From contig NW_019091378.1 of the NCBI RefSeq assembly GCF_001949145.1, forward strand, positions 673,986 to 737,985: a DNA stretch of 64,000 nt, in the 5' to 3' direction. The notes beneath the pieces are model-generated. The model had not been told where the DNA came from, made no database searches, and was given only the letters and a program-made list of their open reading frames with translations. The translations under genes were made by a program, and so were the position numbers. Shown piece by piece: positions 1 through 11,044 of this stretch (positions are counted from its first letter, which is position 1; the number at the start of each line of letters is the position of its first letter). The stretch is from Acanthaster planci. Its lineage: Eukaryota; Echinodermata; Asteroidea; Valvatida; Acanthasteridae.

Positions 1-161
1 CTTTTAATAAATTCCCAAGGGCATTATACGTTAACTTTTAATAAATTCCCAAGGGCATTATACGTTAACTTTTAATAAATTCCCAAGGGCATTATACGTT
101 AACTTTTAATGAATTCCCAAGGGCATTATACGTTAACTTTTAATGAATTCCCAAGGGCATT
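1..161. repeat. 34-bp tandem repeat, about 4.7 copies
   Basis: A 34-base unit beginning CTTTTAATAAATTCCCAAGG repeats with starts at 1, 35, 69, 103 and 137; the last copy stops after 25 bases. The first three units are identical. The last two carry the same A-to-G change (AATGAATTCC), so they probably arose by local duplication. The array continues off the left edge, so its real size is unknown. No coding sense was seen. Confidence 0.95.
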
Positions 162-1385
162 GTGGGGACCCGCCTCTCTCCTCTGAGTAAATCTGTTGTA
201 CAAAATACACACAACAGTCGTCAGGTCGCTGACGTGCAACAGTCGTCGGTCACACGACACATGCACAAAACTTTCTCTACAATGTGCGAAACTGAAAGGA
301 AGCCAAATGTCCTATTTTGGATCTCATCAACCAACGACGAAAAGCTAGCGTAGTCACAAGGTTGATGAAAACAAGGCTGCAATGTCAACATGACCCAAAC
401 TCAAAATTAAAGTGAACAAAATTTGAAAGCTTGATGAAGAACAACAACTCACGTTATGTTCCAACACAACTCGATCGGAGAGAGGGAGAATCGCACGTAC
501 GCCACGGCAAAGTACGTTGCGCAAGAATAATGCGTCAAAGTTTTGTAGAAATATAACCATTGAGCTAATCCAGCCTCATACATGTATAAATCAAGCAATA
601 TGACTAGTTACAAACAACAGACCATTTCATATCCCATCGAGCTCTTTAAATACTGGTTACAAGCATGACGGGGTGGGAACTGTTATGACTATTCGGATGG
701 CTACCAAACTCATAACATATTCCAAGATTAGACTTGATTCAAGTCGGTCCGTCACGTTACTGACTCTTGTACTAGTATTCATCTTTACTCTTCATTTTTC
801 CCCCCTTCCACCTAGGGTTCTGTCCGTCTATGGGTATAGCACTTTAGTCTCTCCTCCTCAACCTTATCCTTTACCCTATCCACTACCTGACCTGTCTGTT
901 TCCTCCTCTGGATTTTATCGTCTTATACCGGGGATTTATCCCTCTCAATTTCTCAACAAGCAAGCCCACTCCCTCTCTTCTCTGACTCTGCATGTAACTG
1001 TGTACATATCTGTGTTTAATGATGGCTAAATTTCTTGGCCTCACCCTGAAGGTGATGATAAAGGGTCTGTTTGTTTCATACAGATCTTAATCTCGATCAG
1101 TGATCCCATCATCCCAACACTGGTTCAATTCAGTTATTACTTGGGCTTTAGTGTTAGTGAACCAATACTAATCGCATTCCAGAACCACATGACACGCAGT
1201 ACCTGTAGCCAGATTGAACATGCTCATATACATGTACGTACGCCTTTTGCTCCTCACCTTTTTCCTGCTATATCCTAGATGGCAAACAGCTCCCAGTTTT
1301 GCCTCTGATTGGTTTCTTCAAACATGTACATTGTATATACCCTTTGCCATCTTTGTTCCTGTCAGCTAAAATGTAATACATGTAC
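162..1385. other. intergenic, no gene recognised
   Basis: AT-rich spacer between the satellite and a LINE 3' end. Open frames here (for example 673-1029 on the plus strand) have no recognisable domain and no splice-supported extension. Palindromic CATGTAC words start to appear near 1225-1240 and 1325-1385. Confidence 0.5.
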
Positions 1386-1822
1386 ATTGGATTGGATTGG
1401 ATTTAAATTTATTGTCCACGTAAAAACAGAAATTTGACTCCACTGGATAAAAATCATCTATACACACATCAAATACAGTTGTCAAACTAAAGCTCACAAA
1501 TTACTTGCGACATACATTGTTAAAATTACATACAAACACATTGACAACACCAATTCAATGTCTGGCCATGCAGGGCAAGAAAGGCCCAGCCATAAATTAT
1601 AAGCAGAGTGATAATTAAAATTTAACAACTGCACAAGGTGCACACAGTTTTACGTGAACTCAGTTTTGCTCAGTGAAAGTCGATAATAATCTACCACTTG
1701 GAATTTCTGTTAAAAATGTGAATAGCATTTGGAACAAATGACTGTCTAAACCGGCAATGCATAGTCTTGGCAATACACAAGCGCACTCCCGATCGATTGT
1801 AATACAAAGGTGCAGTAGGTGT
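1386..1822 (-). mobile_element. LINE 3' end: reverse transcriptase C-terminus, 3' UTR and (CCAAT)n tail
   Basis: On the minus strand a frame ending at a TAG at 1691-1693 reads RFRQSFVPNAIHIFNRN, preceded by LYYNRSGVRLCIAKT. This is the usual C-terminal pattern of CR1/L2/jockey-like LINE proteins (basic residues, then SFxPxAIxxxN). The 3' UTR-like stretch 1405-1690 ends in a short repeat of ATTGG on the plus strand (1386-1404), which is CCAAT on the element strand and typical of a LINE 3' tail. It is 5'-truncated; nothing upstream of about 1822 reads as reverse transcriptase. The exact clade is not determined. Confidence 0.7.
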
Positions 1823-3894
1823 GTGGGGTCACACATAATGCTGTGGACTTTCAGAAGAATGCGTTTCTCATACAAGGTATCGCACTTGTGTTCTCTAAAT
1901 GGTAAATCTGCTTTCTTCCCTACCATTGGCATTTGATGCTGACAACTTTGATACAACTTCCTCACATGCCCTTGAAGTTTCTCAACAAGGTCACTGTCAC
2001 CTCAGAATCTTAAAAATGAAGGCATTCTCAGTCATTTACCCAAAATGGTAATATGTAGATTACCTTACTTGCCTTGTGGAGCATTAGCAAATGTAGATCT
2101 TTATGCCCCTGAAATCAGATCTTTAGCCATAACAGGACCAAATCCCTCCTATTCCATTAGTGTTATTTACCCATGTTACATTGCCATCAAATAAATCTGC
2201 AACAGTGTTCTCAGTGGTTTCATATGTGTAGTTATGTTACTAGGGTTATGCGAACAAGGACCGGTTTTCGGTGACAAATACCCACTTTGTTTGTATGCAG
2301 AAATCCTGATTATAAAATAACATAATATTTCACGAACACTGAGTTTCGATAACATTCCTCTAGGATAAATCTTACATACATGTACATGTAATTAATCAGT
2401 ATCAAGAGGTTCATTAAATTTTACGGGTCCTTTGTGACATTTTTGCAAAAAAGGCTGTCATCTTATCGTACATGTACATAAAACTTTAAATCAGTATCTA
2501 CTGTGATATCTAAAATACCCAAACCAGTTACGCTATATGCAAGTGATATTTTTTTTTCTAAGGTCTACTTTAGTTACAACACCGGCAAAAATAGAGGGGC
2601 CATGTTCGTCATTTTATAGTATAAATACTACAGTATTGTCAAATGTCACACTTTGCGGTCTGTTACTATGGAATTATGGAAGACAATTGGGACAGGTTTA
2701 GCCAGAGCTTATTTTTGACTCTTGTATCTTGGAAAGAGTCCATTTTCATTTTTTACACACTAAAAATGCCAAATCCAACAAGATTCTATGTGATTTAGGC
2801 TAAACTTAGTTCCTTTGTTATTTAAAGAATATCACTATGTTACTTGCAGTTTATTCATTAATTCAACAATGAAAACATTGAGGGGAAAAGAAATCAGGCA
2901 CTTGGGTTTCAGGGTCTGAAGGAATATTTTTATGTTTGAGATTGTTAGAGAATGAACCTTAATCTTGGCAATTGTCAATTCTTGAACTCAGTTGTAATTA
3001 TTTCTTTTGAATATGAAAGTTGTTTACAAAAAACACATACAAAAATATGTTCAGAATAATAAACATCTCTTTGTTTCCAAGCAGTAGAATGTTTGCACAA
3101 ATTGTTTTGAAGTGGTAATACAACATTCTGTGTGATTTCTGTGTATAGTAAGTGTGTAAGTGTATAATTTGGAGGTATTACGAGTTATGCAAGATTAGAG
3201 TAAGCATTTTCTATCCAACCACCCCTTAATCATCGGACAAGAACATGCACATGCACACAAAAAAACACATGTATGCATGAGTGCATACTTTGGTGTAAAT
3301 TTAATTTGAGAAAAAATTACTGAGATTTAGATTAAGTGGACAGTGAAAAATGTACCGTCATGTTTTATGTGCTAGATAACACTTCTTTGTGTTTATTAAA
3401 CAGATCCAAAAATTTGAAGATTCCAGAAAATGTCTGTAACAAATGAAAAAGTGTTTTCTAATTCTGTTTCTGAATTTCCTAATTCAGTTTCTGAATTGTT
3501 ACACTTACGCAAGTGTGAAAGCAGACAGTGCGACATGAACTTGAACTTTGCATCATCCGTTCATGTAGTTGTAAGAATGAAGAAACCATACTTTGTGGAG
3601 TCTTATTCCTCGTGACTTGCTTATTTTGCAGACCCACTTTTATAAAACATCCTTGTTTTTTAAAAATCATGAAATAGGCTCGTTCAATCATATACTTGCC
3701 AGCTGGAAAAGAGATGAACAGATTAGTTGAGGGGAAGAGTGCATGTGTCCTCAGGACTTCAGTCACCATCAGAATACTTGCAGAACAAATTAAGATTTGG
3801 AATTTTTGAGATGGCGATTGGAATTCTGTCTCGGTTTATCTGACAGCCTCATCTGCAGAAGTCAAACATCACCGGTAGCAGAAGGTATTGATGC
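1823..3894. other. intergenic, no gene recognised
   Basis: Very AT-rich sequence. Short open frames such as 3479-3769 minus have no recognisable domain. The part nearest 1822 could contain more, decayed LINE sequence. Confidence 0.5.
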
Positions 3895-4620
3895 TTCTTC
3901 AATACCAAATGGAGATGACCTGTGACAGTTCATCATGGTGGTGTTTCTCCAGCCAGTCGCTGTGAAAAGTTCCTCCTTTCATCTACTCACTTGGAACTTA
4001 AGACTTGTGACAGTTCGTCAGAATGGCCTTTTCATCCGTCAGTGGCAAATGGAAGTCTGTGTCAGTTCATCACTATACATGTATGTCACCTCTCCAGAGA
4101 AGCAAGACATTTCTTCTGCCAGCAGAGGCCTGTCACAATGGTAGTTCATCAGTTTGTTTTCTCTGCATTTAATAGCCAATGGAGAACAACAACAGTTCAT
4201 TGGTGACAGCTTAATGATTATGTAGACAATGGAGACATGTGACACTTGATCAAGAATGACCTCTCCAAGTCTCCATTCAGAAGAAAACGTCAATTCATCA
4301 CACTGTTGATGATCAACAGTGAGGCCACTACACCAAGTAGCATATTGAGAGTGGAGATACCCAAGCAAATATAGCTCATCTCAGAGATGTCAGAGACCTG
4401 TGACTACACCACCACCATGACGTTGCTCAACCCAGTGGCATATGGAGGCCTATGACAGTTCATCAGAATGATGTCTGTCCTTTGACAGTTTAACTGAGCT
4501 GACGTGTCTCATGATATCTCCACCCACTTGCGGTACAAGCCTTTGACAGCAGCTCGGACATGTACACTCATCATCCCCCAGTAGTGAATTGAAACTTGAC
4601 AGTTTCTATAACGGTGATCA
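3895..4620. repeat. degenerate tandem repeat with a TGTGACAGTTCATCA core
   Basis: Variants of AATGGA..CTGTGACAGTTCATCAGAATG recur near 3907, 3995, 4048, 4120, 4172, 4231, 4441 and 4585, roughly 50-110 bases apart. Typical blocks are GACCTGTGACAGTTCATCAT, GACTTGTGACAGTTCGTCAG and GCCTATGACAGTTCATCAGA. The overlapping open frames (3922-4206, 3935-4144 and 4039-4368) come from this repetition and show no domain. Confidence 0.65.
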
Positions 4621-7047
4621 CATGCATGTCTGTCTCAACAAGATGAGGAACTGTTAATTGGTTGCATTTTCCAGCAAATGGCACAGTATATCGGTTACAA
4701 ATTAGTTGCTTCCTGACACCCAGTTTCACTTTTATTTTGGCCAAGAATGCTGTCAGAATAGTGATGGAACTTTTATTACATTCCTTTCAGACATGCTGAG
4801 TTCATGAGGAAAAAGACCCCTAAGATATGGTTTCCTTGCATTTTATGGTGTGTGTTTGTGTTTGTTTTTTCGTTTTGTCCTTAATCTTTGTTATTCCACG
4901 TCACAGCACAGAAGTTCAGTGTGTTCATAATTCTTTTATGTGAAATACATGTATTTGTGGTTCTTTAGCATTGTGGATATCACAAATCCCATTCATCCGA
5001 CGGGTTTTCATTACTTAACCCTAACAGTTCTCAATCCTCCAATTTCAATATGATTTCACATACACCCTAGGGGGTTAGTTAAAGAGGGAAAAATCCTCGG
5101 GAATGCTTCACATCACTCATGATGAGTACTTCAGGTGTAAGGAAGGGCAACGATAACCGAATTTGTCATTGTATAATTCAGCACAGTGAGTAAAGGCTGT
5201 GCATCGTTTAAAGATTTAAGTACGAAGTGTGGAATTCAGTAGTTTAGTTTATGTCTAGTTCGGTTTGAATGTCATGGAGGTTTGTCATTGACTTGTAATT
5301 ACAGATAATTATTTGTGGGAAGGCTCTTTCTCCTTGGAATAGCCTCACTTCAGGGTGTCAGCTCAGCTGGCGGAGTTAGAGCTTTTTACCATTATCATGA
5401 AAATGCTTAGAGAAAATGTAGCTTTGTTCCTTTGTTCCCTTTGTATAAGATGTATATATTAAAACTGTCCCACTGAGGAACCTATTGTCAGCAACCTTTA
5501 CCAAACAGTTAAAAACATCGGTGTAAGATGGGACTATTCAAATTTATCAGTTTTTAATTTTTTGTTGGCCCTACTCACCTGCTCACCACTTCTCCTTCCG
5601 GAATTTTTTTTTTCAGTATAATCCAACTTAAAGTGAAATTATGCTTAACCAACCCATCGACGTTTTGTGGGAAAACGAAGAATATCACCACTATGAACAT
5701 ACATTTAGTTCTTTGTGCAGAGGGGAGAGGATTTTTCTGGGATGTGTGCTCTGAAAGGCCATTCTTTTTTTTGAGGGGAGGGTTGGGAGCATTCTCAAGC
5801 ACTTGTGATAGGGGGGCCACAGGGCCCCTTGTGAAAATTATTCTGCTACCTGTTTTCAAAAGAGGAGAAAAAATAATACAAGTACACGTGTATCTACTGC
5901 ATCTCACATTCTTGGATGATCCTGTCGACCCTTCAGTAATAATGTTAACAAGTCATTGTAAATGTCTTGCCGGTACTCATCCATAACCTCAATGACATCT
6001 TTGGATTTGGCATAGAGCATTAAAGATGAAAGTTGGGAAGTCAAGTCAGTCAGCATTATCAGGAAAAATCCCTTTTCTCTTCCTTTTGGGTTTACATGCA
6101 AAGGCAAGTCATAGAAATACTAAAAAGTTCAGTAGGTACCAAATTATGACTGTAACCCTACTTTTGAAAAAAATGCATGGTGCATAATGTGGTGGCTCGT
6201 TAAATGTTATAGCAGTAATCAAATTTAAAAGGTAAATGCAACTAGTATTCAGAACTGTTGAACAAATGAGAATTCAGCTTGAAACAACACACTACACAAA
6301 CGAGTATGATTTCCTAAACATCTCAAGAAGTTCCACTTTTTGCATGAAAACTCATATAATGCTTCATTTCTCAAGTTAATAAGGCTAAAATGAAAAGTCA
6401 AAAACAATTTTGTGATCCTGAAACACATTTTAATGGAATACTACATATATATGTGATACAGTGTCAGATTGTACAAATGCAAAAGGTCATTTAGGCAAAA
6501 CATTTAGGCATCCATGATATTCTGCATCTGGACATTGATTTTTTGTTTCTTTTTGTCCAGTACCAACATCATTCTGTCCCAACAGTCCTGACTTCGGTCT
6601 CACTTTATCCGAACCCATCATGCCATTCTTTGAGCTGTACGCCGGAAGACCATTTTCTCTCTTGCTGGTTTCCTGTCAAGTATTATTTCCCTTTAAAAAT
6701 CCAGTGGGAGTCCATTCTAAAAACCTTTCTTAACCTTTAGTAAAGCTTGCTTTTGACGAAATTAAGTTCTCCAGCTTCAATTACAAGAGTCTGAAGTCTT
6801 GGTTTCCTAGGGTTCTTTCTCTGCAGTGCGTCTCTCTTCCTTCTCTGTTAGCTTCCTCTGACCTTTCTTTTAATGTTGCTCCCAAATTGTTCCACCACAA
6901 GATCTAGAGCCTCAGTGTTTGTGTACAAGTGAAATAGTGAATGTCCAAAAGGTACACTGTCATGTCTTAATATTACTAAACTCACAACTGGACAGAATTT
7001 AGGCCCCATGTACATTGTCCTCTACAAGAAGTTAAATGTTCTTGACA
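4621..7047. other. intergenic, no gene recognised
   Basis: AT-rich spacer. The overlapping opposite-strand open frames at 5575-5986 share homopolymer-rich sequence and match no family I know. No strong inverted repeat was seen. Confidence 0.5.
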
Positions 7048-7052
7048 GATGT

Positions 7053-7764
7053 CAGGGGTTGAAATGGTCTGTTGGCCCAAGGCCAGTAGAAAGGTCTGTT
7101 TACGGCTGATCCAATAATTATTGAACTGGTGGTCTGGTGGGCCAGTACAAAATACTGAAGAACTGGGGAAAAAAGGTCTTTGTACATATTACCCGAATTA
7201 GTAGCGTGGTGGATCCACATATAGTTTTGCTTGCTGCGTGTACCTAGCTGCGTGACATGAGAATAATCCAAATTGTAGTTTTGCTATTTTATAAACAGCA
7301 TTTGAAACCACATGTTCCAGACCAGGCTGGAACCAGCGAAACAAAAGTTTAAGCCTTATCCACTCATTTTGTAAACGTCCCTAGTCTTGACGACAAAATG
7401 TTATCTGGTATATTAACATGTACATGTAGGCCCCCTAACAAGGATTTATATAACGGGGTTTGCCCTTACCCAATGTACATTTTATTAATAAATGCTGTAT
7501 GCTCAGTGCTTGTCCGAGAACTTGCAAAAAAGTCACAAGCTTACTCGGATGGGACTCGAACCCACGATCTACTGCTTACTAGTGCAGACGTCTTAACCAT
7601 TCGACCACTGAGATTGCCAGGGTCAGCTGGCTGGTCTAACAAAGATTGTTCAGTGTAGCTGCGTGTGCGGTTCTGGTAGGACTACCAAACTTTAAGCAGG
7701 GCCAGTGGAAATTTTGAAGTACTGGTCCTGCTGGCTACCAGGAAAAAGTTAATTTCAACCCCTG
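7053..7764. mobile_element. non-autonomous DNA transposon with 13-bp TIRs and a 5-bp TSD
   Basis: The left end CAGGGGTTGAAAT (7053-7065) is exactly inverted at the right end ATTTCAACCCCTG (7752-7764). The pentamer GATGT flanks both ends (7048-7052 and 7765-7769) as a target-site duplication. Inside the termini, weaker inverted similarity continues (GGCCAGTA/TACTGGTCC-type blocks). There is no transposase frame. The CAGGGG ends recall hAT-type elements, but those usually make 8-bp duplications and only 5 bp match here, so the superfamily is open. A tRNA-derived SINE sits inside. Confidence 0.75.
7441..7625 (-). mobile_element. tRNA-derived SINE
   Basis: On the minus strand, 7553-7572 gives GTGGGTTCGAGTCCCATCC, with the Pol III B box GGTTCGAGTCC. 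An A-box-like TCTCAGTGGTCGAATGG lies upstream near 7595-7615. The region does not close as a tRNA acceptor stem, so this is a SINE head and not a tRNA gene. The 3' body includes GGGTAAGGGCAAACCCCGTT, and this motif recurs beside the gap at 25.6 kb, showing a dispersed family. It lies nested inside the 7053-7764 element. Confidence 0.75.
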
Positions 7765-7769
7765 GATGT

Positions 7770-10700
7770 TACTACTGTTGTCCTAGTATCTTCAGCTTTT
7801 TGTTAGCAATGTTTACATGTATAGTGCATGTCAACAACCTGCCTGTCCGGAATGTACGTGACTTCCCCAGGAAAATAGATCTACAAACAATTTACTGTTG
7901 AAATTATTAATTGAACATCGACAACCCTGATTTCTTAAGTTAAAAGAAAACAATAAGCTGCATGCAAAGTAACAGTTTTCACTTAGTTTTGGCAGATTGA
8001 TTTTTAATGCATTATTTCAAACTGTTTTCTGAGCTGCTATGCACAATGATTACCTCATGCTGTATACTCTTATTAACCAATTCTAAAACCACTGTGAAGA
8101 TTTTGCAGTGCTTCCATACAGCTATTGGCATAAGTACAGCCCTAGTATTTGTTCTATCTCCGACTACAAATTCTTCCAAAGTAGAGGTACATGTACATGT
8201 ATTTTTATCTTGGTAATAATGCTGATATGGCTAGATTCCTTCATTGAAAGGCCACGAGCTTGCAGTGCCTGATCTTGTTCTTACAACCAGCAGAATGCCA
8301 CATCAATTGATAGCTACTTTGAATACAAATTGTTTTTACTAAACAAGACAGATTTGATTTGTATACTTCATACGTCATGAGAGTTTTCATATGTATTTTT
8401 TATATCATTTTACCACTGTTTGGAAATTGACATGGGAATCCAAAGCTCCAATGTTATTTACCAAAGGCAGGGTACAGGATGAGGGTGTTATGTTAAAACA
8501 AAAATGACTAAAAATGAATGTGGAATTTCATTTACATATGTTAATTTGATTAATCGTACAAGCAGCATTCCATCTAAAGAGTTGAACCAGCTGTTAAATC
8601 AAACATACATGTAGTATCCCATTTGGGATAAATGGGCTCATTTATTTTACAGTTGTAGATCCCACGATTGAACCATTGAAATGCAAATCTTTGGCACTTA
8701 TCCTAATCATGAATTGTTTACAACTTGAGCTGGGCTATACAAATATTCCTTGCTTGTCTTGGAAATGGAATGTACATGTATGATCACTTTACCTGTGGTC
8801 ATTCATGTTTTTTTGGTCAATCCGTCATCCTGTACCCTGCCATTTCATAAAAAATTCAAAATGTGGAGCTAATACAATTCTTTCTTTTTTTCCTTCAACA
8901 TAAATGCCAAGGATCAACAGAATTTCTGCAAGCCTCTGGCTGACATAAGCTACATGTGCAAGCTCCCCCAATGTCTCAACCTGGTACGGCAAAGGAAATC
9001 TCATCTTCAAGACTACTTGGACTCATCTTAGGAAAAGGGCATATCCATGGCATTTCAAAGATGGAAAACTTAAGAAAAGTACTGAAACAGTCTTCTCAGT
9101 GAAGGTGGAGTACCACGTTTAATTAATTTCTCTTAATTCAGAGTAAAACGAGGTGAAGTGGAATTTTTCCTAAGCATATTTAAAGCATTTATGACATTAT
9201 TTAGAGTTTCCGGCCTATTTCAATGAATACTTTTATAAGAACTGCCATGGATTTGTCCTGTTAAAATTTCAGTTGAAACCAGGCATATGTCTCTTAGAAA
9301 AAAAAACAAGCCTCATTTAAGTTAGTCTGTAGGCTTTGACATAGGTTTGAAAAGAGGATTGTATTTTTTAGGGCTGACATTCGTAAGACTGAACATGTAG
9401 ACTTCAGTGATCAGTACACATGCAAAGCCTCGACCAGTTTTGTCCATTACTAGCACTACAGTCCACAAATGCATACTGTTTGTTGTGGGCAAAAGATGGC
9501 AACCTTGCATCCGAAAATGTGATGGCCTGCAAAAACGGTGCATCTGATTGTCATGAACTTGGCTTCACATGTGCAAAATATACATGTATGAGAAAAATCA
9601 AGAAGGCTTTGATCTTCATCCAACAACAAAAAATGCTGCTTACTATTTGTCAAGAAAATACAGTGCCATCGGTCCATTTAAAAATGTCTTACAAAAGGCA
9701 CAGTTTGGTTTGTTTTATAAGTACAGTAGGTTTCATGACGAAGCAGTCCATAGAACAGTTGTTTTTTATATTCCTAACTGAATAAGAATTTTGAGTTACT
9801 TTCAGAGTACTTGCTTACAAGAACAAGTCATTTAATCTCATCAAAGCATCTCTTGACTGCAGATACATGTACTTGTAAATATATGCCTGGTTTCATTGCA
9901 TTGATTTGGATTGAAATAAGTGTTAAGATGCTATTCTTTACAAATATGTAGATCTATTTATTAAGATTTGTTGTATCTGTTAGACCGCTATTCATCAATG
10001 TAAACAAATACAATGTACATGCAGTTCACACTAGCACATCATATGATTATTTAGAAATTACATGTAGAGTATTTTGTCGTCTTGTTAATTAATAGAGGTG
10101 GAGCCGTTGCATTTATTGCCATTCCTAAACAAGGAATTGAACAAAGCCTTGCTGAATGTATGGTACTCTACCAAACATGTTTCACGCTAGACAAAAACAA
10201 ACATCTGGCTTGTTGGATAAAAGAAATGGAATTGCTCCAGTAATGAAGAAAATACATGTGCTTGTTTCACAGCTTTTAATGCCAGATGTACACTTTGTAC
10301 GTGAAAAATCAATTAACTTTGGTCTATTTCTTTGTATGATGTGCTAGTGTTGATCTACTCACTGTATAAATAAAAGAATACATTGCCGTTATTGAGTGAT
10401 TTCTTTTCTTAATAAGTACATAAGTACATCTGCTGTCTATTTTGACATGTAACTTGAATTTAAGTTTAGACAAAAAGAAATTTGCCCAGTTATGTCAATG
10501 TACATATGGCACTGCATATTTTTTAATTCCAAGTAACTTAAAAAAAGAGTTACTACTTAGAACAGATGGCAGATGGACTTTCATGCAAGTGTTTTTCATG
10601 AAGGGGGTGAAGGGAAACAAGGGATGCTTTTTGGCAGAGACAACGCCCTCTGGTGTTAGTGGGGAAATGCTGTATACAAATAGAGGGCGCTCTATTAATT

Positions 10701-10788
10701 GAATTTTACAAATGAGTACGGAATAAAGAAGCCAAAGAGAAAGTGCATCTGGTACCTTTAAGTTTTTATTGGTCTTTCTATTTCAAGC
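7770..10788. other. intergenic, no gene recognised
   Basis: AT-rich spacer with scattered TACATGTA words, for example GTACATGTACATGTA near 8187-8202. The 121-aa frame at 9420-9785 plus overlaps an equally long frame on the other strand and has no domain signal, so it is probably chance. Confidence 0.5.
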
Positions 10789-10789
10789 T

Positions 10790-10917
10790 TCAACTTTAAC
10801 CTGACCTTTCAACCTTGACCTGACCTTTGAACTTTGACCCGACCTTCCAACCTTGACCTGACCTTTGAACTTTGACCTGACCTTTGACCTGACCTTTGAA
10901 CTTTGACCTTTGAACTG
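10790..10917. repeat. TGACCT/TTTGAACT microsatellite
   Basis: About 125 bases built from TGACCTGACC, TTTGAACT and TTTGACC blocks. Because the word is the reverse complement of the nuclear-receptor half-site AGGTCA, the array contains many half-sites, including a perfect DR1 (TGACCTTTGACCT) at 10878-10890. The repetitive open frames at 10783-11017 on the minus strand are translations of this array. Confidence 0.9.
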
Positions 10918-10928
10918 GCCAAAAAAAA

Positions 10929-11044
10929 AAGCCCAGCCACATGCAGGCCCTCCTGGTGCGCACACGCATGTTCCCTGCCCACAGACTCCAACAAGTGGCA
11001 GTCACCCAACTATCCACATCAACTTGTGATCAACCACTGATAAA
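10929..11044 (+). repeat. dispersed repeat, copy 1 (partner at 18.3 kb)
   Basis: The block GCCCAGCCACATGCAGGCCC and what follows, through CTTGTGATCAACCACTGAT, matches 18259-18375 in reverse complement. The first 55 bases are nearly identical and the remainder is diverged. Most differences would be G-to-A changes in this copy. No TIR, A/B box or coding frame was recognised, so the class is unknown. Confidence 0.65.

Noticed and set aside
7548-7625. tRNA gene
   Set aside because: Good A and B boxes, but the acceptor stem does not pair and the sequence continues into a repeat body shared with another locus, so it is a SINE.
10783-11017. Basic repetitive proteins (SKVRSKVRSK and similar)
   Set aside because: Direct translation of the TGACCT microsatellite in three frames.
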